Below, in pieces: positions 53,142 through 60,944 of a DNA stretch of 64,000 bases. The stretch is from Rhodobacterales bacterium (lineage in GTDB: Bacteria > Pseudomonadota > Alphaproteobacteria > Rhodobacterales > Rhodobacteraceae). Below the pieces are notes generated by a model. It had not been told where the DNA came from. It was given only the letters and a program-made list of their open reading frames with translations, and searched no databases. A program made the translations under genes and the position numbers. The stretch covers positions 62,001 through 126,000 of the forward strand of contig JAJNPS010000015.1 of NCBI GenBank assembly GCA_021155205.1, written 5' to 3'. Position 1 is the first letter of the stretch, and every line of letters starts with the position of its first letter.

Positions 53142-53169
53142 TTGCATCCTGATGCCGACCCTGTATAAG
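53142..53169 (+). promoter_or_regulatory. Promoter of the rpsF-rpsR-rplI operon
   Basis: TTGCAT (53142-53147) and TATAAG (53164-53169) with a 16-bp spacer, about 105 bp before rpsF. Good match to a housekeeping promoter. Confidence 0.6.
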
Positions 53170-53176
53170 GCCGCAT

Positions 53177-53231
53177 CCTTGCAGCATTCCCATGAACCGG
53201 CGCAGCCTCTCGTGGACGGGCCGCTGCAAGG
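53177..53231 (+). promoter_or_regulatory. Structured rpsF leader (possible S6:S18 autoregulatory element)
   Basis: CCTTGCAGC (53177-53185) and GCTGCAAGG (53223-53231) are perfect 9-bp inverted repeats enclosing 37 nt that include a CCG and a second small stem. They lie just after the predicted start of transcription. In other bacteria an S6:S18 complex binds such a leader. The fit to that motif is not tested. Confidence 0.4.
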
Positions 53232-53276
53232 AATTGGCCCGCCCTATGAAATGCGCCTTGAAAAGCTGGAGCCCGC

Positions 53277-53747
53277 ATGCCGCTTTATGAGCATGTCTTT
53301 ATTGCGCGTCAGGACTTGTCCAACACGCAAGCCGAAGGCCTTATCGAACACTTCTCGACCGTCCTTTCGGACAACGGCGGCAAAGTCGTTGAAAACGAAT
53401 ACTGGGGCGTCAAGACGATGGCCTACAAGATCAACAAGAACCGCAAGGGCCACTATGCGTTTCTCAAGTCGGATGCGCCCGCCGCAGCCGTTTTGGAAAT
53501 GGAACGCCTGATGCGCCTGCATGATGACGTCATGCGCGTGCTGACCATCAAGGTCGACAAGCACGGCGACGGCCCGTCGGTCCAGATGCAGAAGCGCGAC
53601 GACCGCGAACGTGGCGACCGCGACGGCCCGCGCGAGGGTGGCTTTGGTGGCGAACGCCGCGAGCGTCCGGCCTTTGGCGACCGCCCGTCCTTCGGCGACC
53701 GTCCCGACCGCGGCGAGCGTCCGTCGTTCGGCGCGCCGCGTCGTTGA
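53277..53747 (+). CDS. rpsF: 30S ribosomal protein S6 with charged C-terminal tail
   Basis: 156 residues. The S6 fold covers about 1-95 (MPLYEHVFIARQDLSNTQ, YWGVKTMAYKINKNRKGHY). A disordered, Arg/Gly/Asp-rich tail of about 50 residues follows, with near-repeats such as FGDRPSFGDRP and GERPSFG. S6 binds the 30S platform with S18, whose gene comes next. Long S6 tails are seen in alphaproteobacteria. GGAG precedes the ATG. Confidence 0.97.
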   Translation: MPLYEHVFIARQDLSNTQAEGLIEHFSTVLSDNGGKVVENEYWGVKTMAYKINKNRKGHYAFLKSDAPAAAVLEMERLMRLHDDVMRVLTIKVDKHGDGPSVQMQKRDDRERGDRDGPREGGFGGERRERPAFGDRPSFGDRPDRGERPSFGAPRR

Positions 53748-53776
53748 TCCACAGCGTCAGGAAAGGTTCATAAACC

Positions 53777-54004
53777 ATGGCGAACAAACCGTTTTTCCGC
53801 CGCCGCAAGGTGTGCCCCTTCTCGGGCGACAATGCTCCGGCCATCGACTACAAGGACACGCGCCTTCTTCAGCGCTACGTGTCCGAGCGCGGCAAGATCG
53901 TGCCGTCGCGCATCACCGCCGTCTCGGCGAAAAAGCAGCGCGAACTTGCCGCCGCGATCAAGCGTGCGCGCTTTCTCGCGCTTCTGCCTTACGCCGTGAA
54001 ATAA
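53777..54004 (+). CDS. rpsR: 30S ribosomal protein S18
   Basis: 75 residues, normal length, with ANKPFFRRRKVCPFSG, IDYKDTRLLQRYVSERGKI and the C-terminal KRARFLALLPYAVK, all conserved in S18. Lies 29 bp after rpsF and 12 bp before rplI; S18 partners S6 in the 30S subunit. Confidence 0.98.
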   Translation: MANKPFFRRRKVCPFSGDNAPAIDYKDTRLLQRYVSERGKIVPSRITAVSAKKQRELAAAIKRARFLALLPYAVK

Positions 54005-54016
54005 GGAGCGCAGACC

Positions 54017-54601
54017 ATGCAAGTGATCCTTCTCCAGCGCGTGCCGAAACTCGGCCAGATGGGCGATGTCGTCAACGTCAAGGACGGCTACGGCCGCAAC
54101 TACCTCCTGCCACAGGGCAAGGCGCTGCGCGCCAATGACGGCAACATCAAGTCGTTCGAGGCCAAGAAAGCCCAGCTTGAGGTCCAAAACCTCGAGACCA
54201 GGAAAGAGGCCGAGGCCGCCCATGCCAAACTCGACGGCCAGACCTTCGTCGTGATCCGCTCGGCGTCTGATGCCGGTGCGCTTTACGGCTCTGTCACCAC
54301 CCGCGATGCCGCCGAAGCCGCGACCGAGGCCGGGTTCAGCGTGAACCGCGCCCAGGTCGTTCTCGACCGTCCGATCAAGGAACTGGGGATGCACACGGTT
54401 TCCGTCGTCCTGCATCCCGAGGTGATTGCCAAGGTCCGCCTGAACGTCGCCCGTTCGGCCGAAGAGGCCGAACTTCAGGCGTCGGGCAAGTCGATCCAGG
54501 AACTGGCAGCCGCCGCCGAGGCCGAAGCCGAGTTCGAAATCTCGGAGTTGTTCGACGAGATGGGTGCGGCCAACGACGTCGACCCGCGCGACGCGCGCTG
54601 A
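54017..54601 (+). CDS. rplI: 50S ribosomal protein L9
   Basis: 194 residues. The N-terminal rRNA-binding domain (MQVILLQRVPKLGQMGDVVN, VKDGYGRNYLLPQGKA), the long central helix and the C-terminal domain are present, plus a roughly 40-residue acidic tail usual in alphaproteobacteria (AEAEAEFEISELFDEM). Last gene of the operon; a clear terminator follows. Confidence 0.97.
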   Translation: MQVILLQRVPKLGQMGDVVNVKDGYGRNYLLPQGKALRANDGNIKSFEAKKAQLEVQNLETRKEAEAAHAKLDGQTFVVIRSASDAGALYGSVTTRDAAEAATEAGFSVNRAQVVLDRPIKELGMHTVSVVLHPEVIAKVRLNVARSAEEAELQASGKSIQELAAAAEAEAEFEISELFDEMGAANDVDPRDAR

Positions 54602-54620
54602 TCCATCGACCGCCATGACC

Positions 54621-54655
54621 AAAGGCCGCGCAGCACAGCCCGCGCGGCCTTTTCC
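54621..54655 (+). terminator. Rho-independent terminator after rplI
   Basis: AAAGGCCGCGC (54621-54631) pairs with GCGCGGCCTTT (54642-54652), an 11-bp stem with a 10-nt loop followed by a T-rich tail (TTTTCCTTT). Confidence 0.85.
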
Positions 54656-54723
54656 TTTGGCGTCCGTGACATCGCCCAGCCAGGCCAACGCACATCCAAA
54701 ATCCTGACAGCCTTGAATGCAAA

Positions 54724-54746
54724 GGGCGCGCCCTGCGGCGCGCCCC
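54724..54746 (-). terminator. Terminator of trigger factor gene
   Basis: On the minus strand GGGCGCGC and GCGCGCCC form an 8-bp stem with a 6-nt loop (54724-54745), followed by TTTGCATT, 24 bp after the tig stop codon. Confidence 0.65.
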
Positions 54747-54769
54747 AAAAGTAGCCCGAAAGACTTTCC

Positions 54770-56104
54770 TTACATCTCGTCCAGCGCCTCGACGGCCTTC
54801 TGAAGCTTTTCCTTGGCCACGGTCTTTTCTGAAACCTTGGCCAGACCGACGATGTGATCCACCACCTTGTCCTCGAACAGGGGCGCGCGCAGCTGTTGCT
54901 GCATCTGCGGATTCTTCTGCACAAACTCGAAATACTGGCGTTCCTGACCGGGATATTGCCGCGCCGCCGCCAGCACGGCCTGGGTCATTTCGGCATCCGT
55001 CACGGTGATTTCGGCCTTACGCCCGATCTCGGCGAGCAGCAGTCCCAGACGCACCCGGCGTTCGGCCAGGGTCTTGTGCTCGTCCGTGGTCTCGACGGAT
55101 CCATGGTTATGGTCATGCACCTCGGGATTGTCCTCGTGCCACAACTGGTGCGCGATCTGCGCGGCTTCGGCATCGACCAGATTGGCCGGCAGGTCGAACT
55201 TGACCATCTCGTCCAACTGGTCCAGCAGAGACCGCTTCATCACCGCGCGCGCGGCCCCGGCATATTCCGCCTCAAGGCGTTCGGCGATCTGCACCTTCAG
55301 TGCGGCAAGGTCAGCCGCCCCGAACTTCGTCGCCAGTTCGTCATTGATTTCGGCCGGTTTCGGTTCCTTGACTGCCTTGACCGTGCAGGCAAAGACAGCG
55401 GCCTTGCCCGCCAGATGCTTGGCGCCATAGCTTTCCGGAAAGGTCACGTTGACCGAAATCTCGTCGCCGACCTTGGCCCCGACCAGTTGCGCCTCGAATC
55501 CCGGGATGAACGAGTTGGACCCCAGCACCAGCGGATAATCCTCGCCCGACCCGCCTTCGAAGACATCGCCGTCAACCGACCCCTTGAAGTCGATCACGAC
55601 CTGATCGCCGTCCTTGGCCTTGGACCCCTTCTTGCGGTCCTCGAACGCCTTGGCGCTTCCGGCGAGGTTTTCCAGCGCCTCGTCGATGGCCGTGTCGTCG
55701 GCCTTGACCACCAGTTTGTCCAGCTTGACCTTGGACGCGTCCAGTTCCGGGATCGGCGGCAGCGCCTCATAGGTCATCTCGACCACGACGTCCTGGCCCT
55801 CGGCCCAGGTCTCGCCACCGACCATCTTGACCTCGGGCTGCAGCGCGGGGCGATCGCCCGAGGCATCGAAATGGTCCTTCATCGCGCCGTCGATGGCCTC
55901 TTGCATCGCGTCGCCCATGATCCGCTGGCCGAACTGCTTTTTCAGGATCGCCAGCGGTACCTTGCCCTTGCGGAACCCCTTGATCTCGATGTCGGGCTGC
56001 GCTTCCAGCAGCTTTTCGTGTACCTTGTCAGCCAGTTCCGCCGCCGTCACGGTGATGGTGTAGCCGCGCTTCAGGCCGTCGTTCAGGGTCTCGTTGACCT
56101 GCAT
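54770..56104 (-). CDS. tig: Trigger factor
   Basis: Ribosome-bound chaperone and prolyl isomerase, 444 residues. The N-terminal ribosome-binding domain begins MQVNETLNDGLKRGY and has the exposed loop GFRKGKVPLAILKKQFG. The FKBP-like domain covers about 160-250 (GDQVVIDFKGSVDGDVFEGG), and the C-terminal arms follow. ATG 56104 is chosen over an earlier frame start by the AAGGACAT site and family start. Confidence 0.96.
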   Translation of the reverse strand: MQVNETLNDGLKRGYTITVTAAELADKVHEKLLEAQPDIEIKGFRKGKVPLAILKKQFGQRIMGDAMQEAIDGAMKDHFDASGDRPALQPEVKMVGGETWAEGQDVVVEMTYEALPPIPELDASKVKLDKLVVKADDTAIDEALENLAGSAKAFEDRKKGSKAKDGDQVVIDFKGSVDGDVFEGGSGEDYPLVLGSNSFIPGFEAQLVGAKVGDEISVNVTFPESYGAKHLAGKAAVFACTVKAVKEPKPAEINDELATKFGAADLAALKVQIAERLEAEYAGAARAVMKRSLLDQLDEMVKFDLPANLVDAEAAQIAHQLWHEDNPEVHDHNHGSVETTDEHKTLAERRVRLGLLLAEIGRKAEITVTDAEMTQAVLAAARQYPGQERQYFEFVQKNPQMQQQLRAPLFEDKVVDHIVGLAKVSEKTVAKEKLQKAVEALDEM

Positions 56105-56244
56105 GTTCGGATGTCCTTCCTCGATCTGTCCGGGGCGCGATTGCGCAAACGTCAATGAGCGCAAGGCCGCTGCCCAGCACCAATTTGCGCGCCTTCTAGC
56201 AAAGCTTGTGGGCTTCCGTAAGGGTCTAATTCATCACGGTCATG

Positions 56245-56329
56245 TGGTGCGGGTGGAGGGACTTGAACCCCCACGCCTTGCGGCGCCAGAACCTAAATCT
56301 GGTGCGTCTGCCAATTTCGCCACACCCGC
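56245..56329 (-). tRNA. tRNA-Leu (TAG)
   Basis: 85-nt tRNA with a long variable arm. Acceptor stem GCGGGTG/CACCCGC, encoded CCA, anticodon stem CCAGA/TCTGG with loop TTTAGGT, anticodon TAG. The variable arm and T arm (GGTTCAAGTCC) fit a type II leucine tRNA. Confidence 0.96.
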
Positions 56330-56519
56330 ATTGCGCCGCCGGAAAGCCTAGACCTTCCGCGCACCGCGCTCTTCTAGCAAAGCCCCGCCGCGGTGGCGAG
56401 TGGCAAAAAGCTGCCCCAGAAAGGTCTTGAAAAGGGTCGGGAAAAGGCGCGACCCGCACCCCATTCCTGCCACATTGGGACGTGAAAACCGACAGGTGAA
56501 CAGTGCAAAGGTTGCGCCG

Positions 56520-57008
56520 ATGTCCCAGCTGTCTGTCACCGATCTTTTGTCCCTCGACACGCCGCCGCGCGTCAAGCTGCCGACACAGGCCTTGTCCGCA
56601 GGCACCACGGTTCTGACCCTTGACGGCGCTCTGCCGGTGCAGTTTCTGGCCATCGGCGACCGCGTCATCACCCGTGCGGGCGCGCGCACCCTGCGAAACG
56701 TGGCCGTGACCTTTGCTCATGACGTGCGCCTTGTGCGCGTGTCGGCGCGCGCACTGACCCCCGACAGCCCTCAGGACGACGTGATCCTGCCGCCCGACCA
56801 GCCGGTCTTTGTCCGCGACTGGCGCGCCCCTGCGCTCATGGGCCAGCGTCAGGGCACGGTGCCCGTGCGCAAGCTGATGGACGGCGAACATATCCGGGCG
56901 GAAACCTTCGCCGAGATGCGGCTTTTCACCCTGCGCTTTGACCGCGAAGAGGTGATCTATGCCGGTGGCATGGAACTGGTCTGCTCGCCGGAATTCGCGT
57001 TTGCCTGA
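56520..57008 (+). CDS. Hint (Hedgehog/intein) domain protein
   Basis: 162 residues from ATG 56520. The core (about 25-150) has the Hint-like start GTTVLTLDGALPVQFLAIGDRVIT and RVSARALTPDS, IYAGGMELVCS near the end. Such stand-alone Hint-domain proteins are frequent in Rhodobacteraceae. The canonical splice/cleavage Cys at the domain start is absent (Thr-Val), so self-cleavage is doubtful. No signal peptide is seen. Function unknown. Confidence 0.75.
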   Translation: MSQLSVTDLLSLDTPPRVKLPTQALSAGTTVLTLDGALPVQFLAIGDRVITRAGARTLRNVAVTFAHDVRLVRVSARALTPDSPQDDVILPPDQPVFVRDWRAPALMGQRQGTVPVRKLMDGEHIRAETFAEMRLFTLRFDREEVIYAGGMELVCSPEFAFA

Positions 57009-57031
57009 ACCTTGGTGAAACGCTGGCATGA

Positions 57032-57058
57032 AGCCGCCTCCGGGCGGCTTTTCGTTTC
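57032..57058 (+). terminator. Rho-independent terminator after the Hint gene
   Basis: AAGCCGCC (57032-57039) pairs with GGCGGCTT (57044-57051) around TCCG, followed by TTCGTTT. It lies between converging genes. Confidence 0.75.
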
Positions 57059-58832
57059 AGAGGCCGAGGGCGCGGAAAACTTTCGGCAGTTCCTCGGCCA
57101 AGTCCTCGGCGATCAGGCCGGGACCGAACGACAGCGCGCATTCGACATGGAGCCAGGCGGCAGTGCAGGCCGCATCGAACGGCGAAAACCCCCGTGCCAG
57201 CAGGCCGGTGATGAACCCCGCCAGCACATCGCCCGATCCGGCGGTGGCAAGCCAGGGTGCCGCGCGGTCGTAATGGGCGGAGTTGATGGCGCAACGACCC
57301 GAGGGATCGGCGATCACCGTGTCGGGGCCTTTGTACAACACGACGCATCCCGCACGGGCGGCGGCCTCGCGGGTGGCGTCGACCTTGGAATAGGCGGGGC
57401 CTTTGGTGGCGGGGGCCGCGAGTTTTTCGGCTATATCGGGAAAAAGGCGAGCGAACTCCCCGGCATGGGGGGTCAGGACGCAAGCGGGGTGCAGGGCGGC
57501 GAAGAGGTCGGGGTGCTGCGACAGGATCGTGAGGGCGTCGGCGTCGAGGACCAGGCGTCGCGTAGCCCCCCTCCCCTCTCCCCTCTCCATGAGGGGGCGG
57601 GGAAGCGTTTGATTGCCTTCTGAAGCACTTGGCCCAACGCGGCCTCCCTCCCCCTTGTGGGGAGGGGATGGGGGTGGGGGGCTCCCGGCAGGATGCGCCA
57701 AAGCCACCCGCAACAACCCCGCCTCTCGCTCGGCCGTCCCCATCCCCGGCCCGAGGCACAGCGCATTGATCCGGTCATCCGACAGAACCCCCGCTAGTTC
57801 CTCGCCGTCGTGAACCGGCACCAGCATCACCGCATCCAACCGCGCGGCGTTCTCGGGAATCGCCTCATGCGGACACCCCACCGTCACCACCCCCGCCCCG
57901 ATCCGCAGCGCCCCCCGCGCCGCCAGCCGCGCCGCCCCGCCGCGACCGGAGGGACCGGAGAGGATAAGGGCGTGGCCGTGGGAGTACTTGTGAAGCGCAG
58001 GCAGCTTTTGCACACCAATAGCTTCATCAGCCAGCGTCAGCGACCGCGGCAAGGACGCCGACTGGGCTTGTCCCAAACCAAGGTCGGCGATCCGGACTTT
58101 CCCGCAATGATGCGGCCCGATCCCAAGATAGTGGACCGGGCGCGCACGATGAAAGGACACCGTAAGGTCGGCGCAAAGTGGCTCTTCAATCGCTTTATAA
58201 CGAAGGTCATCAGTATATGTGCTCAGCCATTTTCCACTGTCCGCGCACAAGAACGAGGGCTGGTCAATCGCCACGACCTTCCAGGGGCGCTCGATATGGC
58301 CTACGAGACCGCGTCTCGCATCATCGAGATCGAGAATGGCGCGTCGGTGCATGAAGCGTTCAAAGAAGCGCGCAACTTTGCCAGTATCGCGCGACAGTCC
58401 CGCACCAAATGCGGCATCCACGAAAAGTCCATCATTCAGGCTGCGGGACGGGAATTCCTGGTACTCAAAAGCCCAATGGGGAACCCCGCCCTTTCCATAG
58501 TCGTGCGTCTTTCCCAGCGCCTCCCATCTAGTTCGGGCTTCCTTGGCATCTGATGGCGATTTCGAACTGTCGCCCCAGAACAGCACCTCCACCTCCCAGC
58601 CCCACTCCTTCAACAGCCGCGCGACCACGAACCCATCGCCGCCATTCCCGCCCGGCCCGCACAGCACGACCGCCCGATGCGACGTCGCCCTGAACTCCGG
58701 CCATTCCTCGAAAATCGCCTCCACCACGCCCCGCCCGGCGCGTTCCATCAGCTCCAGCCCGGTGACCTCTCCGCTCGCAATCACCGCCGCCTCGATGGCC
58801 TTCATCTGCGCCGCTGTCAGCAATTCGGTCAT
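57057..58832 (-). CDS. nnr: Bifunctional NAD(P)H-hydrate epimerase / ADP-dependent dehydratase
   Basis: Repairs hydrated NAD(P)H; 591 residues, longer than the usual about 500-550. The N-terminal YjeF-type epimerase domain (about 1-250) has LCGPGGNGGDGFVVARLL and VDAAFGAGLSR; its VVAIDQPSFL replaces the usual DxPSG, and its second half is unusually AT-rich. The C-terminal dehydratase domain (about 270-591) has LGPGMGTAE, LVLDADALT, LTPHAGEF and AGSGDVLAGFITG. An insertion of about 40 residues (PPPPSPPHKGEGG...) sits between AHPA and RRLVLDADALT. Confidence 0.92.
   Translation of the reverse strand: MTELLTAAQMKAIEAAVIASGEVTGLELMERAGRGVVEAIFEEWPEFRATSHRAVVLCGPGGNGGDGFVVARLLKEWGWEVEVLFWGDSSKSPSDAKEARTRWEALGKTHDYGKGGVPHWAFEYQEFPSRSLNDGLFVDAAFGAGLSRDTGKVARFFERFMHRRAILDLDDARRGLVGHIERPWKVVAIDQPSFLCADSGKWLSTYTDDLRYKAIEEPLCADLTVSFHRARPVHYLGIGPHHCGKVRIADLGLGQAQSASLPRSLTLADEAIGVQKLPALHKYSHGHALILSGPSGRGGAARLAARGALRIGAGVVTVGCPHEAIPENAARLDAVMLVPVHDGEELAGVLSDDRINALCLGPGMGTAEREAGLLRVALAHPAGSPPPPSPPHKGEGGRVGPSASEGNQTLPRPLMERGEGRGATRRLVLDADALTILSQHPDLFAALHPACVLTPHAGEFARLFPDIAEKLAAPATKGPAYSKVDATREAAARAGCVVLYKGPDTVIADPSGRCAINSAHYDRAAPWLATAGSGDVLAGFITGLLARGFSPFDAACTAAWLHVECALSFGPGLIAEDLAEELPKVFRALGL
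57561..57690. repeat. Palindromic repeat element inserted in frame in nnr
   Basis: About 130 bp made of two G/C-rich inverted-repeat units, each pairing a CCCTCCCC-type run with a GGGGAGGGG-type run (around 57566-57602 and 57643-57682). It reads as a Pro/Gly/Arg-rich peptide in nnr and has no counterpart in the conserved domain. It looks like a small mobile palindromic element of the intergenic type common in alphaproteobacteria. Confidence 0.6.
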
Positions 58833-58998
58833 CTCGCCCCCGAAGTTTCCAATCCGCTCAAATCATCGGCGCATTGCACAAAATCTCATCACGCGACCGA
58901 CAATCCCCCGACCCTTCGCCGGACATTCCCCCTGCCCGATTGTTCCCCCTGCGGCGAAATGATCAGACGGCAGGACAAAGCGGGGGGAGAGTCGGCCC

Positions 58999-59337
58999 AT
59001 GAAGAAGATCGAGGCGATCATCAAGCCGTTCAAGCTTGATGAGGTCAAGGAAGCCTTGCAAGAGGCCGGGATCCAGGGCCTGTCGGTCACCGAAGTCAAA
59101 GGCTTTGGCCGCCAGAAGGGCCATACCGAACTTTACCGCGGTGCCGAATATGTCGTCGACTTCCTTCCCAAGGTGAAGATCGAGGTCGTGCTGACCGATG
59201 ACATGGTCGACGCCGCCGTGGCCGCCATCGTCGCCGCCGCCCGCACCGACAAGATCGGCGATGGCAAGATCTTCGTCAGCTCCGTCGAACAGGCCATCCG
59301 CATCCGCACGGGCGAAACAGGCGACGACGCCGTCTGA
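58999..59337 (+). CDS. glnB: Nitrogen regulatory protein PII
   Basis: 112-residue signal protein sensing 2-oxoglutarate and ATP/ADP. The T-loop carries the uridylylation Tyr51 in GHTELYRGAEYVVDF, and the C-terminal signature TDKIGDGKIFV is complete. AGCGGGGGGAGA is the ribosome site. Forms the classic glnB-glnA pair (77 bp apart), controlling glutamine synthetase through GlnD, GlnE and NtrB. Confidence 0.97.
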   Translation: MKKIEAIIKPFKLDEVKEALQEAGIQGLSVTEVKGFGRQKGHTELYRGAEYVVDFLPKVKIEVVLTDDMVDAAVAAIVAAARTDKIGDGKIFVSSVEQAIRIRTGETGDDAV

Positions 59338-59414
59338 CCCCAGGGTCATCTGCCGGGCAGGGAAAACCAATGGCCAAAGACAAATCAACAAAACCATCCA
59401 AATCAAAGGACAGC

Positions 59415-60827
59415 ATGATGAGCGCAGTAAAGACTGCTCTGAAACTGATGAAGGACGAAGAGGTCGAATATGTCGACATCCGCTTTACCGACCCCAAGGG
59501 CAAGCTGCAGCATGTGACGCTGGTGGCCGACCTCGTCGATGAAGATTTCTGGGAAGAAGGCTTCATGTTCGACGGATCGTCGATCGCGGGCTGGAAATCC
59601 ATCGACCAGTCCGACATGAAACTGATCCCCGACCCGGCATCGGTCTATATCGACCCCTTCTACGCCGAGAAAACCATGTGCGTGCATTGCAACGTGGTCG
59701 AACCCGATACGGGCGAAGCCTACAGCCGCTGCCCGCGCCAGACCGCACTGAAGGCCGAGGCTTACCTCAAATCCTCGGGCATCGGCGACGCCGCCTATTT
59801 CGGCCCCGAAGCCGAGTTCTTCATCTTCGACGACGTGCGCTACTCGGTGACGCCGCGCAAAGTCTCCTACGAGATCGACGCCGAAGCTGCCGCCTGGAAC
59901 ACCGACACCGTCACCGAAGGCGGCAATTACGGCCACCGCGCCGGTCACAAGGGCGGCTATTTCCCGGTCAACCCGGTGGACGAGGCACAGGACCTGCGCG
60001 GCGAGATGCTGTCCACGATGAAGCGCATGGGCATCCGCGTCGACAAGCACCACCACGAGGTCGCCACCTGCCAGCACGAACTGGGCATGATCTTCGGCGG
60101 GCTGGTCGAACAGGCCGACAACATCCAGAAATACAAATACGTGATCCACAACGTGGCGCACGCCTACGGCAAGACCGTGACTTTCATGCCAAAGCCCATG
60201 AAGGGCGACAACGGCTCGGGGATGCACGTCAACATGTCGATCTGGAAGGGCGGCAAGCCCTTGTTCGCAGGCGACAAATACGCTGATCTCAGCCAGGAGG
60301 CGCTGTGGTTCATCGGCGGCGTTCTGAAACATGCGAAAGCCTTGAACGCGATCACCAACCCCTCGACCAACAGCTACAAACGCCTGATCCCCGGCTTCGA
60401 GGCCCCGGTCCTGCGCGCCTATTCCGCCCGCAACCGCTCCGGCTGCGTCCGTATTCCGTGGACCGAAAGCCCCAAGGCCAAGCGTGTCGAGGCCCGTTTC
60501 CCCGATCCGTCGGCGAACCCCTATCTGGCGTTTGCCGCTCTGATGATGGCCGGTCTCGACGGCATCAAGAACAAGATCGACCCCGGTCCGGCCAGCGACA
60601 AGGATCTCTACGACCTGCCGCCCGAGGAACTGGCCGAAATCCCGACCGTCTGCGGTTCCCTGCGCGAGGCGCTGGAGGAACTGGAAAAAGACCACGACTT
60701 CCTCTTGGCCGGTGACGTTTTCACCCATGACCAGCTTGAAGGCTACATGGCGCTGAAATGGGAAGAGGTCTACGCCTTTGAACACACGCCGCATCCGGTC
60801 GAATACCAGATGTACTATTCCTGCTGA
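59415..60827 (+). CDS. glnA: Glutamine synthetase type I
   Basis: Makes glutamine from glutamate, ammonia and ATP; about 470 residues. FDGSSIAGWKSIDQSDM, the metal-ligand AEFFIFDDV, GHKGGYFPVNPVDE, KPMKGDNGSGMHVN and NPSTNSYKRL are type I signatures. The adenylylation Tyr lies in KDLYDLPPEE (about residue 399). ATG 59415 follows AAAGGA; an upstream ATG 59370 would add a Lys/Ser-rich leader. A strong terminator follows. Confidence 0.97.
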   Translation: MMSAVKTALKLMKDEEVEYVDIRFTDPKGKLQHVTLVADLVDEDFWEEGFMFDGSSIAGWKSIDQSDMKLIPDPASVYIDPFYAEKTMCVHCNVVEPDTGEAYSRCPRQTALKAEAYLKSSGIGDAAYFGPEAEFFIFDDVRYSVTPRKVSYEIDAEAAAWNTDTVTEGGNYGHRAGHKGGYFPVNPVDEAQDLRGEMLSTMKRMGIRVDKHHHEVATCQHELGMIFGGLVEQADNIQKYKYVIHNVAHAYGKTVTFMPKPMKGDNGSGMHVNMSIWKGGKPLFAGDKYADLSQEALWFIGGVLKHAKALNAITNPSTNSYKRLIPGFEAPVLRAYSARNRSGCVRIPWTESPKAKRVEARFPDPSANPYLAFAALMMAGLDGIKNKIDPGPASDKDLYDLPPEELAEIPTVCGSLREALEELEKDHDFLLAGDVFTHDQLEGYMALKWEEVYAFEHTPHPVEYQMYYSC

Positions 60828-60856
60828 TCACCCGATCGGACAGGCACCGAAGTGAC

Positions 60857-60886
60857 GGGGCCGCCTTCGGGCGGCCCCTTGTCGTT
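60857..60886 (+). terminator. Rho-independent terminator after glnA
   Basis: GGGGCCGCC (60857-60865), loop TTCG, GGCGGCCCC (60870-60878), then TTGTCGTT. A UUCG-type tetraloop makes this stem very stable. Confidence 0.8.
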
Positions 60887-60944
60887 ATTCCCGCCATGTC
60901 CGCGCCACGATTGCGCCGCATTCCTGCCTGCTTGCGCTTTCACC

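Noticed and set aside
58833..58998. Sigma-54 promoter upstream of glnB
   Set aside because: A GG and a GC resembling the -24/-12 elements occur near TTGCA, but the spacing is wrong.
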